Shown: one piece after another, positions 33,992 through 43,640 of the stretch
How the letters are laid out: the number at the start of each line of letters is the position of its first letter
How positions within the stretch are numbered: the first letter of the stretch is position 1
Origin: Brenneria corticis
Lineage (GTDB): Bacteria; Pseudomonadota; Gammaproteobacteria; Enterobacterales; Enterobacteriaceae
Reading direction: 5' to 3'
NCBI RefSeq assembly: GCF_003115855.1
Contig: NZ_KZ819083.1
Span: 62,001-126,000 of the forward strand
Length of the DNA stretch: 64,000 nt
The notes under the pieces: generated by a model
What the model saw: only the letters and a program-made list of their open reading frames with translations
Databases searched by the model: none
Told to the model about the DNA's origin: nothing
Made by a program: the position numbers and the translations under genes

Positions 33992-34839
33992 CAGCGTCTC
34001 CCCTGGGCGGCATCGGCCGCGGTCCTGAGGCCATCCGCCAGCGAATTGACGCCGATAACCAGCGTCACCAGGGCGATGCCGGGGGCGATCGCCGCCAAAG
34101 GCGCGCTATATAGGGTTCCCTGCGCCTCCTGCAACAGCCGTCCCCAGGACGCCTCCGGCGGCGGCGCGCCAAGCCCCAGATAAGACAAAGAGGCTTCGGC
34201 AATCACCGCCAGACCGAACTGCAAGGCTATATTCACCGACAGCGTCGGCCAGATATTCGGTAAAATATGCCGCATCACAATACCGGCCCACGACGTGCCC
34301 GAGGTCCGAGCGGCGGTAATATAGTCCATGCGCAACACCCGTTTCGCCAGAATGCGCGTCAGGCGCGCCACAATCGCGGAAATGGCGATCCCCAGCGCCA
34401 TAACGGCCGACCCCAGGCTGGCGCCATCGCCGGCCGCCACGATCAGCATCGCCAGCAGCAGCGTGGGAAAAGCGATAAGAATATCCAGCGTCACCGCCAG
34501 CACGTCATCCAGCGTACGGCTGGCAAACGCCGCCAGCAGGCCAAGGGGCACGCCGATCGCCAGCCCGACGAGCGCCGCGCCGCATCCCACCTGCAACGCG
34601 ATACGCCCGCCGATCATGATCTGGGTAAACAGATCCCGCCCCAGTTTATCCGTGCCGGCCCAGTGCGCCATAGATGGCGCGGCCAGCCGTCCGCCGCTCA
34701 TCGCCGTGGGGTCATAGGGCGTCCAGAACAGGGTAGTCAGCGCGACGATAATATGGATGCCCACCAGCACTATCCCCAGGATTAATGTCGGTGAAAAGGC
34801 GGCGCATCGCCTGCGGGTAATAGGGGACGGGAGAATCAT
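33991..34839 (-). CDS. Oligopeptide-type ABC transporter permease (DppC-like)
   Basis: Inner-membrane permease of 282 residues: N-terminal membrane segment, then HWAGTDKLGRDLFTQIMIGGRIALQVG, the DppC/OppC family hallmark (GTDxxGRDxxS-like), and the EAA loop AARTSGTSWAGIVMRHILPN near residue 185. ATG lies inside the stop of the previous permease gene (ATGA). Confidence 0.85.
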   Translation of the reverse strand: MILPSPITRRRCAAFSPTLILGIVLVGIHIIVALTTLFWTPYDPTAMSGGRLAAPSMAHWAGTDKLGRDLFTQIMIGGRIALQVGCGAALVGLAIGVPLGLLAAFASRTLDDVLAVTLDILIAFPTLLLAMLIVAAGDGASLGSAVMALGIAISAIVARLTRILAKRVLRMDYITAARTSGTSWAGIVMRHILPNIWPTLSVNIALQFGLAVIAEASLSYLGLGAPPPEASWGRLLQEAQGTLYSAPLAAIAPGIALVTLVIGVNSLADGLRTAADAAQGRR

Positions 34840-35801
34840 GGCGCCGTTCCCGACGCGCCGCCGCGTAAACGCGGATCGATCAGGCGTTGGGCCACATCGG
34901 CGATAAAGCCAATCAGCAGCACCAGCAGCGTGGAAACCAGCAACACGCCCTGCACATTGGGATAATCCCGCTGGCCGATGCCCAGCAGCAGCATCGATCC
35001 CAGACCGGGCAGCGCGAACACCTGCTCAACCACCACCGCGCCCAGCAAGGTTGAAGCGAGCTCAATGCCGAGGATGGCAATCACCGGAACTGCGCCATTG
35101 CGGATACCGTGCCTGATAAGCGCCTGCGGGAAACTGGCCCCCAGCGCCCGCGCGGTGCGCAGATAATCGCTCCCCAGCACGTCCTGGGTAGCCGAACGCA
35201 CGTAGCGTAACAGGGAAGCCGACATAACGATCGCGATGGTGCTCACCGGCAGAATAAAACTATGCAGCGCCGCCGGCAGAGCTTGCCAGCCCTCGGCGGG
35301 AAACCCGGCGGAAGGGAATAGCCGCAGATTGACGGCAAAAATCGTTACCAGCAGGATGCCGATCCAGAATACCGGCACCGCGATGCCGATCTGCGAGACC
35401 ACCGAAATCAGCGCGCCGTACCAGCGTTCAGCCTTTACCGCCGCAATAATGCCCAGCGGCGCGGCAATCACTATCGCCAGCGCAAAGGAAAGCAGCGTGA
35501 GCGGCAGGGTTATGGTCAGCCGGGCGCGGATTTCATCGGCCACCGGCACGCCGCTGACAAACGAGGAACCCAGCTCGAAACGCCACAGCTGGTGTACGAA
35601 CCGCCGGAACTGCTGTAGCACGGGAAGGTCCGATCCCACCTGACGCCGCGCCGCGGCGATCTGTTCCGGATCCGCCCCGATAGAAACCAATGCATTGGCC
35701 GGATCGCCGGGCAGCAGGCGCAACAGGACGAACAGCACGCCGATGGCGATAAAGGCGGACAACAGCAGAATAATGGAGCGACGGAGCAGATAAACGGCCA
35801 T
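34836..35801 (-). CDS. Oligopeptide-type ABC transporter permease (DppB-like)
   Basis: Inner-membrane permease of 321 residues, beginning MAVYLLRRSIILLLSAFIAI (ATG at 35801 chosen because the family starts at this membrane segment; an in-frame codon at 35843 is possible). Shows LLPGDPAN near residue 32, the EAA loop RTARALGASFPQALIRHGIRNG and FALPGLGSMLLLGIGQRDYPNVQG, all typical of DppB. Follows the binding protein by 57 bases. Confidence 0.85.
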   Translation of the reverse strand: MAVYLLRRSIILLLSAFIAIGVLFVLLRLLPGDPANALVSIGADPEQIAAARRQVGSDLPVLQQFRRFVHQLWRFELGSSFVSGVPVADEIRARLTITLPLTLLSFALAIVIAAPLGIIAAVKAERWYGALISVVSQIGIAVPVFWIGILLVTIFAVNLRLFPSAGFPAEGWQALPAALHSFILPVSTIAIVMSASLLRYVRSATQDVLGSDYLRTARALGASFPQALIRHGIRNGAVPVIAILGIELASTLLGAVVVEQVFALPGLGSMLLLGIGQRDYPNVQGVLLVSTLLVLLIGFIADVAQRLIDPRLRGGASGTAP

Positions 35802-35858
35802 AGTAATGATAACCAACCTTAATTTAATGCCCCTGCCCGCCATGGGAGCGGGTCGCCA

Positions 35859-37391
35859 TCATCTCTGACGCTTCTTGATATTCCATGCGAAAAACTGCGC
35901 ATTCAAGCCATTCACCGGGTAGCCGTCGATGGTATTGGCCGCCACCACGATTTGCGGATAGAGATACAGCCAGCCGCTCGCCGCATCGTCGGCGATGATG
36001 CGGTTCGCTTCGGTCAGCTTGCGCGTCTGTTCCTCTTCGCTGGACGCCAGCTCCGCCTCTTTAATCAACGCGCTAACCTGCGGATTATCATAGCCCCAAT
36101 AAAAATTGGGATCGCCATAAAACACGATGTCGCGGTGGTTCACATGTTCCTGCAACGTCGCCTGGAAATTATGCGCCTTATAGATTTTCGTGTACCACTC
36201 ATTGGCGGTAATCACGTTGATTTTTATCTTGATCCCCACCTTCGCCAGCTCGTTTTGCAGAAACTGCGCCACGATGGGATGCGGATCGTAGTTCGGCGTG
36301 TCCAGCGTAAAGGTAAAGCCGTCCGGGTAACCGGCTTTCGCCAACAACTCCTTCGCGCTCTGAGGGTTATAGCCGTTTACCGCGGTCAAATCCACGTACC
36401 AGGGGTCGGTCGGCGGCACAAAAGAGCCGATTAACGTGCCATAGTCGCCCCAGATAGAGGTCAGCAGCTTGCGGGTATCGATAGCGCGAATAATCGCCCG
36501 GCGGACATTGGCGTCGTTGAAAGGAGCAACGCGGTCGTTGTAGGCCAACAACAGCTTGGTGGTGGAATGGCCTTCCGTCACCGCAAAGGCCGGGTTATCT
36601 TTAAACTGCGCCAGCGAATCCGGGCTCTGCACCGAGGTAATGATATCGACCGCGCCGGTCAGCAACGCATTGTTCAGCGCCGAGGCGTCGGTAAAGTACT
36701 GAAAAACCACGCCGGCGTTGGTCGGCTTGTCACCCCGGTAGCCGTCAAACCGCTTCAGCGCCAGCGCCGAACCGCGCCGCCAGTTTTGTAACTGATAAGG
36801 GCCGGTGCCGTCCTCACGGGTAGTGAGGCTGGTCGCCCGATCGTTGACAATCCACACGTAGCTGAGGTTGTACGCCAGCGAAATAGAAGGCGAAGAGAGC
36901 GTGACGACCACCGTGCGGTCGTCCGGCGTGTCGATCCCGGCAATGGCTTTCAGGCTATTCTTGCGCGAGCTTTTCGACTCCGGCGCCAGCACCCGTTGAA
37001 TACTGAATTTTACATCCGCCGCCGTCAGCGTTTTCCCGGAATGAAACCGTACGCCCGGACGCAGCGTAAAACGATACACCAGGCCGTCCTCGCTGACCTG
37101 GTAATCCGTCACCAGCTGCTTTTCCACCCTGCCTTTATCGGTCAGTTGAAACAGCGCCTCATACACATTGCCGTTAAACGCTTCGTTGATTCCCTGCCCG
37201 GCGCCGGCGGTATTGTCCAGATTTTGCGGTTCCGCCAGGGAGCCGATTTTAATGGTGGCCTCAGGATCAAAGCCTGCGGCCGCCGCCAGCGTGGCAAACA
37301 ACGCCGCGGCCGTCGACAACGCCATTACCGCCGCGGTGCGCAATAGCCGTACGCGCGTCCGTTCGCCCCACAACACCATCGATTGATACAT
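35859..37391 (-). CDS. Peptide/nickel-type ABC transporter substrate-binding protein (SBP_bac_5)
   Basis: Exported binding protein of 510 residues; signal peptide with a basic start and cleavage near LAAAA-GFDPEATI (residue 39). Family features: IGSLAEPQNLDNT, VYEALFQLTDKG, LRPGVRFHSGKTLTAADVKFSIQRVLAP and a C-terminal YLYPQIVVAANTIDGY. First gene of an importer operon binding-permease-permease-ATPase-ATPase. The ligand cannot be told from sequence: oligopeptides, opines, glycosides and nickel chelates are all known for this class. yjfP lies 62 bases upstream on the same strand. Confidence 0.85.
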   Translation of the reverse strand: MYQSMVLWGERTRVRLLRTAAVMALSTAAALFATLAAAAGFDPEATIKIGSLAEPQNLDNTAGAGQGINEAFNGNVYEALFQLTDKGRVEKQLVTDYQVSEDGLVYRFTLRPGVRFHSGKTLTAADVKFSIQRVLAPESKSSRKNSLKAIAGIDTPDDRTVVVTLSSPSISLAYNLSYVWIVNDRATSLTTREDGTGPYQLQNWRRGSALALKRFDGYRGDKPTNAGVVFQYFTDASALNNALLTGAVDIITSVQSPDSLAQFKDNPAFAVTEGHSTTKLLLAYNDRVAPFNDANVRRAIIRAIDTRKLLTSIWGDYGTLIGSFVPPTDPWYVDLTAVNGYNPQSAKELLAKAGYPDGFTFTLDTPNYDPHPIVAQFLQNELAKVGIKIKINVITANEWYTKIYKAHNFQATLQEHVNHRDIVFYGDPNFYWGYDNPQVSALIKEAELASSEEEQTRKLTEANRIIADDAASGWLYLYPQIVVAANTIDGYPVNGLNAQFFAWNIKKRQR

Positions 37392-37453
37392 ACTCAGCTC
37401 CCGACCAGATAAGGATCCATAACGCCGTGGATATTCGTCGCCACGCTTTGCGC

Positions 37454-38209
37454 CTACGCGGGCAGATGCCGGCGAAAAAAATCAACCCCCGCCCGCAGCG
37501 CCAACGGCGTGATGCGGTGCGTCACGCCCGCCTCGGTCAGATAGGTCAGATTGCCATCCTGACCGCTTGCCTTCAGCGCCTGATATAAACGCTCGCTCTC
37601 CCGCGCCGGCACCACATCGTCCGCGTCGCCGTGCCATAGCAGTAAGGGACGATCGGCCAAGGCCGCCAGACGGGGGGAAACATCGTACTCGGCGAGCGTG
37701 GCGGACAGTTGCCGGCGCGCAATATCGGCGCCCGCGCTGTCGGCGGGCACCGGGGGATAGAGCGCATGGGACAGAGTGGAAAAATAGCCCGATCCCATAA
37801 AGGCCGCCACGGCGGAAATCCAGGGGTAGCGCGCCATGCTCCCCAGCGCGCTCATGCCCCCCAGGGAAGCGCCGCACACGCCGATGCGTTCGTCGGCGAT
37901 CAACCCGCGCCGCCGATACTCTTCCACATAGCCGGGCAGTTCACGAATATTAGACTGCAGAATGTCCCAAAAATGGTGCAGCCGCCGGGCGTCATCGCCG
38001 TCATAACGGGCGCCGTGCATGGCGGCATCCGGCAAAATCACCCGGAAGCCGGCCTCGGCCAGCGCGTAGCCAAAATAGGAGTAGACCTCTTTTGAGGAGA
38101 GGTAACCGTGAAAGAAAAAAATAGTTGGCAAGGGAAGATGGTGTTTTCCGCCGGGAACCGCATGCAAAGCATTAATACCGTTAATGGTATCCAGTGAAAT
38201 TTCAACCAT
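37454..38209 (-). CDS. yjfP: Alpha/beta-hydrolase esterase YjfP
   Basis: Cytosolic esterase of 251 residues with alpha/beta-hydrolase fold: oxyanion region FFFHGYLSSKEVYSYFGYAL, nucleophile elbow GASLGG (Ser near residue 115), acid in LLWHGDADDVVPA, His in TEAGVTHRITPLAL near the end. Close to E. coli YjfP, a carboxylesterase with unknown natural substrate. Located before the peptide-type transporter operon on the same strand, so the two may be co-transcribed. Confidence 0.9.
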   Translation of the reverse strand: MVEISLDTINGINALHAVPGGKHHLPLPTIFFFHGYLSSKEVYSYFGYALAEAGFRVILPDAAMHGARYDGDDARRLHHFWDILQSNIRELPGYVEEYRRRGLIADERIGVCGASLGGMSALGSMARYPWISAVAAFMGSGYFSTLSHALYPPVPADSAGADIARRQLSATLAEYDVSPRLAALADRPLLLWHGDADDVVPARESERLYQALKASGQDGNLTYLTEAGVTHRITPLALRAGVDFFRRHLPA

Positions 38210-38445
38210 GTACTTTTTCTCTACCTGTCATCGCCCAATTTGAACGTAAGCCCGATGAAAAACACCATAGCACCAAAAAGACGTTCTTTTTAAAAACAAA
38301 TTCGCAATGGTTTAGCTCAAACATGGCAATGCGGCGCTGATAAAATCCCTCTGAACCCGACCGCGGGCGGAGGACAAATCCCTACGGGATGGCGATAAAG
38401 CGCGCTACACTCATCAGGCTGACAAACGTTATGGAGCAATGCACC

Positions 38446-38751
38446 ATGCTGAGAGCTTTACTGGCGGCGATTTTCTCACTATGCGTCGCCGCCTGCGGCA
38501 CGCTGACCGGCGCGCCGGCTTTCCCGCCGCCGCCGACGGAACGGGCGCAGCTGATTACCTACGCGCAAACCGCCGCGTTGCAAAAAATCGGCACCGCGTC
38601 CGTCAGCGTAAACGGCAGCCCGGATGACGCGGATCGGGCCATTCAGCGCCGGGCGGATGAGCAAGGCGCCCGTTACTACACCATCGTGCTGAAATCCGAG
38701 CACGCCACGCTTCCCGGCGTCTGGTTCGCCCGCGCGGTGCTATACCGCTGA
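38446..38751 (+). CDS. bsmA: BsmA/YjfO, DUF1471 lipoprotein
   Basis: Small lipoprotein (101 residues). The signal peptide ends in lipobox VAAC (Cys at residue 17), followed by a Pro-rich spacer (PAFPPPPTERAQ) and a DUF1471/YhcN-like domain (ALQKIGTASVSVNGSPDDADRAIQRRADEQGA). E. coli BsmA affects biofilm stress response. ATG 38446 chosen with GGAG nine bases upstream; earlier in-frame ATGs would place the signal peptide internally. Confidence 0.85.
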   Translation: MLRALLAAIFSLCVAACGTLTGAPAFPPPPTERAQLITYAQTAALQKIGTASVSVNGSPDDADRAIQRRADEQGARYYTIVLKSEHATLPGVWFARAVLYR

Positions 38752-38795
38752 TGCCGCTTTCCTGAAAATCAGGGCGACCGCGGTCGGCGCCGGTC

Positions 38796-39194
38796 TCAGT
38801 ATGTCATACAGGCCGCGTTCAGAATCCCGCCGCCCAGCGAGGCCGTGCACAGGAAAACGCCGGACGCCACTTCATTATTCTGAATACGCTGGCTGATAGC
38901 CGGCATATACAGCCGCACCGCGCCATAGATGACAAGCTGGATCACCAGCGCCACTATCCCCCAGGTGATGTAGTCAACCAGGCTTACCGAATTCACCGCC
39001 GCGCTGGCCAGCGGAATCACATACCCGATCAGCGCGCCGGCGAAACCGACGGCGGCGGCGGCGTTGTTCTGCTTAATCAGCGTCCACTCGTCATGCGGCG
39101 TGACGCGGGTATAAATAAACAGGAATGCCAGCACCATGACGAACCCGATGAAAAAGTAAGAGGCAAAAGCGAGTAATGCGCTGACAATAATCAT
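38796..39194 (-). CDS. yjfL: YjfL, DUF350 inner-membrane protein
   Basis: 132-residue integral membrane protein with four hydrophobic segments, matching E. coli YjfL (SYFFIGFVMVLAFLFIYT, then HDEWTLIKQNNAAAAVGFAGALIGY). Function unknown. ATG at 39194 gives the E. coli length. In E. coli it belongs to the yjfIJKLMC cluster; the other members are missing here. Confidence 0.88.
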   Translation of the reverse strand: MIIVSALLAFASYFFIGFVMVLAFLFIYTRVTPHDEWTLIKQNNAAAAVGFAGALIGYVIPLASAAVNSVSLVDYITWGIVALVIQLVIYGAVRLYMPAISQRIQNNEVASGVFLCTASLGGGILNAACMTY

Positions 39195-39287
39195 GGCGTA
39201 AATTTCCTTTAGGTTACCGTGGTGGTGAATATAACGTGGCGCCGATGCCCGAGACAGACGCTGGCAAAGCAAACGCCTGATTGGCCG

Positions 39288-40019
39288 TCAACTACGCTGA
39301 CGCACCGCTTCAAACAGGCATACGCCGGTGGCGACGGAAACGTTCAGTGAAGAGACGCTGCCCGCCATCGGGATGCCGATCAGTTCGTCGCAATGCTCGC
39401 GGGTCAGGCGGCGCATTCCCTCGCCTTCAGCCCCCATCACCAGCGCCAGCGGTCCGGTCAGCTTGCTTTGATACAGCGTATGGTCGGCTTCGCCCGCCGT
39501 GCCGACGATCCAGATATTGTGCTCCTGCAGCAGTCGCAACGTGCGGGCCAGGTTGGTCACGGCGATCAGCGGCACGCTTTCCGCCGCGCCGCAGGCCACC
39601 TTTTTCACAGTGGCGTTCATCTGCGCCGAACGATCGCGCGGCACGATAACCGCATGCACTCCCGCCGCATCGGCGTTACGCAAACAGGCGCCGAGATTGT
39701 GCGGATCGGTAACGCCGTCCAGCACCAGTAAAAAAGGCGTCTCCAACCCCTCGAGCAAGGACGGCAGATCGTTCTCCTGATACTTCCGCCCCTCTTTGAC
39801 CTTGGCGACAATACCCTGATGCACCGCTCCTTCGGCCTGACTATCCAGCCACTGACGGTTAGCCAGCTGAATCACAATACCCTGCGCTTCCAGTTCGGCA
39901 ATCACCGGCTGCAAACGACGATCGTCGCGCCCCTTGAGGATGAAAACTTCCTGGAAGCGTTGCGGATCGCGCTCCAGCAACGCTTTGACGGCGTGAATAC
40001 CGTAAATAATTTCGCTCAT
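39288..40019 (-). CDS. rlmB: 23S rRNA (guanosine-2251-2'-O)-methyltransferase RlmB
   Basis: SPOUT-class methyltransferase (243 residues) modifying G2251 in the P loop of 23S rRNA. N-terminal L30e-like domain (IYGIHAVKALLERDPQRFQEV), then the knotted AdoMet-binding C-domain with LDGVTDPHNLGACLRNADAAG, MGAEGEGMRRLTREHCD and IPMAGSVSSLNVSVATGVCLFEAVRQ, the three SPOUT motifs. Follows rnr as in E. coli. Confidence 0.96.
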   Translation of the reverse strand: MSEIIYGIHAVKALLERDPQRFQEVFILKGRDDRRLQPVIAELEAQGIVIQLANRQWLDSQAEGAVHQGIVAKVKEGRKYQENDLPSLLEGLETPFLLVLDGVTDPHNLGACLRNADAAGVHAVIVPRDRSAQMNATVKKVACGAAESVPLIAVTNLARTLRLLQEHNIWIVGTAGEADHTLYQSKLTGPLALVMGAEGEGMRRLTREHCDELIGIPMAGSVSSLNVSVATGVCLFEAVRQRS

Positions 40020-40092
40020 TGCTACTCTTCAAATTAATCATAAACGGGCGGCGTCCGCCCGTTGGAGATTGATGACAATCTTTTGGGTCCTA

Positions 40093-40127
40093 CCCCACCC
40101 CAACCCTCCCCTTCGCAGGGGAGGGAG
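40093..40127. repeat. G/C-rich hairpin repeat, copy 4
   Basis: CCCCACCCCAACCCTCCCC TTCGCA GGGGAGGG lies between rnr and rlmB on the same strand, with the CCCTCCCC/GGGGAGGG stem shared with the copies at 13959, 16614 and 16675. Confidence 0.6.
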
Positions 40128-40142
40128 CAGGCGCGGTGAATA

Positions 40143-42566
40143 TTACTCGGCCGGCTTCTTCTTAGCGCGTCTGGCCTTGGTTGCCGCCGGGCTTTTGCGC
40201 GTTTTATCGGCGTTTTTTTTCGGCTTCGCCGGTTTGTCCTTGCGCTCGTCTTCCTTACGGAAAGCGGCATCAGGCTCAAAATTGGCCGCGGGCTTGGCGA
40301 CATTGCGCCGGCGACGGCTCGGTTTGGCTTCCCGGCTATCCGGCTTTTTGGTCCGATCGCGGGCCGTTTTCCCTTCGCCGCGCGGTTTACGGGTGCTGGA
40401 GACCAGCGCAAAGTCGATATTGCGCTCGTCCATATGGACCGCTTCAACACGAATTTCCACTTCGTCGCCCAGACGATAAACCTGACCGCGCGACTCGCCG
40501 ATCAGCCGCTGGCCGATATTATCATAGCGATAGTAGTCGTTATCCAACGTGGAAACGTGCACCAGCCCGTCGATAAACAGGTCTTTGAGGCGCACGAAGA
40601 AACCGAAACCGGTGACGCTGGCGATAATTCCGGTGAACACCTCACCCACGTGATCCTGCATAAAATCACATTTCAGCCAGTCCGCCACGTCGCGGGTGGC
40701 CTCATCGGCGCGGCGTTCGGTCAGCGAACAGTGCATGCCCAGCTGCAGCATTTCGTTTAGGTCGCTGTGCCAGCCGCCGGTTGGCGTCCAGCGCGCTTTG
40801 CGGTCGCCCAGCAGGTACTTGATCGAGCGATGCAACGAGAGGTCGGGATAACGGCGGATCGGCGAGGTAAAGTGGCCGTAAGAGGTTAACGCCAGGCCGA
40901 AGTGTCCGCGGTTTTCCGGGTCGTATACCGCCTGCTTCATCGAACGCAGCAGCATGGTTTGCAGCATTTCACGGTCGGGGCGACCGGCGATCTCCAGCAT
41001 CAGATCGGCATAATCTTTCGGTTGCGGCTTCATACCGCCTTTTAGCGTCAGCCCCAGTTCGCCCAGTACGCTGCGCAAGGCCAGAACGTGATCTTCGCTG
41101 GGACGATCGTGCACGCGGAACAGGGCCGGCTCCTCATATTTCTCGACAAATTTCGCCGCCGAGATATTAGCCAGGATCATGCACTCTTCAATCAGCTTGT
41201 GCGCGTCGTTGCGCACCACCGCTTCAACCCGCTCGATGCGGCGCTCGGCGTTGAAAATAAATTTCGCTTCTTCGGTTTCAAACGCGATGCCCCCGCGGAT
41301 ATCGCGCGCCCGCTCCAGCACCCGGAACATCTTATGCAGCTCTTCCAGACCGCCCACCAGCGGTTGGTAGTGCGCGCGCAGCTCCTGGTCGCCCAGCAGA
41401 ATATTCCACACCTTGGTGTAGGTCAGACGGGCGTGGGAACGCATTACCGCTTCATAAAACTTGTACGAGGTGAGCTTGCCCTGCCCCGACACGGTCATCT
41501 CGCACACCATACATAGGCGGTCGACCTGCGGGTTGAGCGAACATAGCCCGTTGGAAAGCACTTCCGGCAGCATCGGCACCACCTGCGACGGAAAGTAAAC
41601 CGAGGTGCCGCGCGCGCGGGCTTCGTGATCCAGCGGCGTATTCGGGCGCACATAATAGCTGACGTCGGCAATCGCCACCCACAGACGCCAGCCGCCGCCG
41701 CGTTTTTTCTCGCAGTAGACGGCGTCATCGAAATCGCGGGCGTCTTCGCCGTCGATGGTGACCAGCGGCAGATTGCGTAAGTCGACGCGGCCTTTTTTCG
41801 CTTCTTCCGGCACCTCTTCGGCGAAGTCTTTCACCTGCTCTTCCACCTGGGGCGGCCAGGTATGGGGAATATCATGGGTGCGCAGGGCGATGTCCACCGC
41901 CAGGCCGGTGCCCATATTATCGCCGAGGATCTCGACGATTTTCCCGATGGCTTTGGTACGGCGCGTGGCGCGCTGGGTCAGTTCCACCACCACCACAAAG
42001 CCCATCCGGGCGCCGTTGATATTTTCCTGCGGGATAAGAATGTCGAAACTCAGACGGCTGTCGTCCGGGACGACAAAGCCGACCCCGGCATCAACGAAAT
42101 AGCGCCCGACGATCTGCCCGGTGCGCGGCTCCAGCACGCGCACGATGCGGCCTTCGCGGCGCCCCTTGCGGTCTTCTCCCAACGGCTGTGCCAGCACCAC
42201 GTCGCCGTGAATGGCGCGCTTCATCTCTTCCGCGGAGAGGTAAAGATCGTCTTTACGGCCCTCCACGCGCAGGAAGCCGAAACCGTCGCGGTGGCCGATC
42301 ACCGTACCGCGCAGCAGATCCAGCTTTTCCGGCAGGGCATAACATTGGCGCCGGGTAAAGATTAACTGCCCGTCGCGCTCCATCGCCCGCAGACGGCGGC
42401 GCAATGCTTCGAGTTGCTCTTCGCTGGTTAACTCCAGATCGGCGGCCAGTTCTTCCCGTTTAATCGGGGTATCCCGCTTGGCGATATGCGCCAGAATGAA
42501 TTCACGGCTCGGGATGGGGGATTCATATTTTTCTGCTTCTCGTTCCAGAAATGGATCTTGTGACAT
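40143..42566 (-). CDS. rnr: Ribonuclease R
   Basis: 3'-5' exoribonuclease (807 residues) that degrades structured RNA. N-terminal winged-helix region, two cold-shock domains, RNB catalytic domain with TIDGEDARDFDDAVYC (metal-binding Asp cluster near residue 270), S1 domain near residue 640 (GFGFFVRLKDLFIDGLVHVS) and a Lys/Ala-rich basic tail. ATG at 42566 (MSQDPFLEREAEKYE) matches the E. coli start; an in-frame upstream ATG at 42611 would overlap the nsrR end. Follows nsrR with 41 bases between. Confidence 0.96.
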   Translation of the reverse strand: MSQDPFLEREAEKYESPIPSREFILAHIAKRDTPIKREELAADLELTSEEQLEALRRRLRAMERDGQLIFTRRQCYALPEKLDLLRGTVIGHRDGFGFLRVEGRKDDLYLSAEEMKRAIHGDVVLAQPLGEDRKGRREGRIVRVLEPRTGQIVGRYFVDAGVGFVVPDDSRLSFDILIPQENINGARMGFVVVVELTQRATRRTKAIGKIVEILGDNMGTGLAVDIALRTHDIPHTWPPQVEEQVKDFAEEVPEEAKKGRVDLRNLPLVTIDGEDARDFDDAVYCEKKRGGGWRLWVAIADVSYYVRPNTPLDHEARARGTSVYFPSQVVPMLPEVLSNGLCSLNPQVDRLCMVCEMTVSGQGKLTSYKFYEAVMRSHARLTYTKVWNILLGDQELRAHYQPLVGGLEELHKMFRVLERARDIRGGIAFETEEAKFIFNAERRIERVEAVVRNDAHKLIEECMILANISAAKFVEKYEEPALFRVHDRPSEDHVLALRSVLGELGLTLKGGMKPQPKDYADLMLEIAGRPDREMLQTMLLRSMKQAVYDPENRGHFGLALTSYGHFTSPIRRYPDLSLHRSIKYLLGDRKARWTPTGGWHSDLNEMLQLGMHCSLTERRADEATRDVADWLKCDFMQDHVGEVFTGIIASVTGFGFFVRLKDLFIDGLVHVSTLDNDYYRYDNIGQRLIGESRGQVYRLGDEVEIRVEAVHMDERNIDFALVSSTRKPRGEGKTARDRTKKPDSREAKPSRRRRNVAKPAANFEPDAAFRKEDERKDKPAKPKKNADKTRKSPAATKARRAKKKPAE

Positions 42567-42607
42567 TGCGGTTCCTCCGTTGTCATCAGCAGGAGGCTGA
42601 ACATATC

Positions 42608-43033
42608 TCATTCAACCAACAATAATTTGTAAAGTGGTGGGTTTTCTTTGACCAAATCGGCCAGCGTGTATTGGTCCAGCTCATGCAGGAAATTCTGCAC
42701 CGCCTGCTGGAGCACCTGTTTCAGTCGGCAGGCCGGCGTAATGTGGCAAAATTCATGACTACAGTTAACTAACGAGAGCGGCTCCAGCTTACGCACCACA
42801 TCGCCAATCCGGATGGACTCGGCGGGTTTTCCCAGTCGGATCCCGCCATTTTTACCGCGCACGGCCATAACGAACCCGGCCCGGCTGAGCTGATTGATAA
42901 TTTTGACCATATGATTGCGCGACACGCCATACACTTCCGTCACTTCCGAAATGCTGGTCATTTGCCCGCCGGGCAACGATGCCATATATATCAGCGCCCG
43001 CAAGCCATAATCCGTAAAACTCGTTAACTGCAC
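42608..43033 (-). CDS. nsrR: Nitric-oxide-sensing repressor NsrR
   Basis: Rrf2-family regulator of 141 residues with a [2Fe-2S]/[4Fe-4S] cluster destroyed by NO. Winged helix (LTSFTDYGLRALIYMASLPG), SISEVTEVYGVSRNHMVKIINQL and cluster ligands Cys91, Cys96 and Cys102 are all present. The protein begins with GTG at 43033 (reads QLTSFTDYGL next), aligned to E. coli NsrR, with GAGG five bases upstream. In E. coli purA precedes it; here a 277-base gap and a toxin-antitoxin pair do. Confidence 0.95.
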   Translation of the reverse strand: MQLTSFTDYGLRALIYMASLPGGQMTSISEVTEVYGVSRNHMVKIINQLSRAGFVMAVRGKNGGIRLGKPAESIRIGDVVRKLEPLSLVNCSHEFCHITPACRLKQVLQQAVQNFLHELDQYTLADLVKENPPLYKLLLVE

Positions 43034-43310
43034 ATAAACCTCGGATACCTCTGGGTATCGTTTTCTGGCGCGCGCAGGCGCCCCGAAGAAACCGGTCGGA
43101 ATACCGCCGGACGAATCCCGGGCGCGCATCCCGAACGCACAAGCGTAACCTTGTTACGCAGATGATAAACCAGCCGCAAACGCTACGGCTAATTATTTAG
43201 CGCTAAAACCGATATATAGCGATGAAAGGGAGAGCGGATACTGTGCGTTAAAAATAAAGACTTTTCCCCAGGCTCAATTGAGAAGAAGGAATTTTGAGCC
43301 CATACAGAAA

Positions 43311-43640
43311 TCACAACACAAAGACTTCCGGACCTTTGGCATCAATCGTATTGAGGATGCGCAATGCGGGGCCGCTAGGTTGAATCTCTCCCCGCTCCCA
43401 CTTTGATACGCTTTCAACTGACATACCCAGCGTATAAGCAAGCGTTGACTGCGACATGCCATAACGTTCACGCATGGATTTAATCTGAATCCCCGTCATT
43501 ACATGAACCTTGGCTATGCGTTCACGCAGTTCGCGCGATCTGACACGGGCATTGATTCGGGACATTGTTTCGTCTGGCATAGCGCCGTGCTCGTGCAGTT
43601 CCTGCGCCAGCGCCTGTAACTCTTTCAGGTTAGCACCCAT
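43311..43640 (-). CDS. HigA-type antitoxin (XRE helix-turn-helix)
   Basis: 109-residue DNA-binding protein: an N-terminal helical stretch (1-50) and a C-terminal HTH (IKSMRERYGMSQSTLAYTLGMSVESVSKWERG, residues 54-85), in the NadS/HigA style with the HTH near the C-terminus. Its start overlaps the toxin gene by 11 bases. It should neutralise the toxin and repress the operon by binding the palindrome at 44059-44075. Confidence 0.8.
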   Translation of the reverse strand: MGANLKELQALAQELHEHGAMPDETMSRINARVRSRELRERIAKVHVMTGIQIKSMRERYGMSQSTLAYTLGMSVESVSKWERGEIQPSGPALRILNTIDAKGPEVFVL

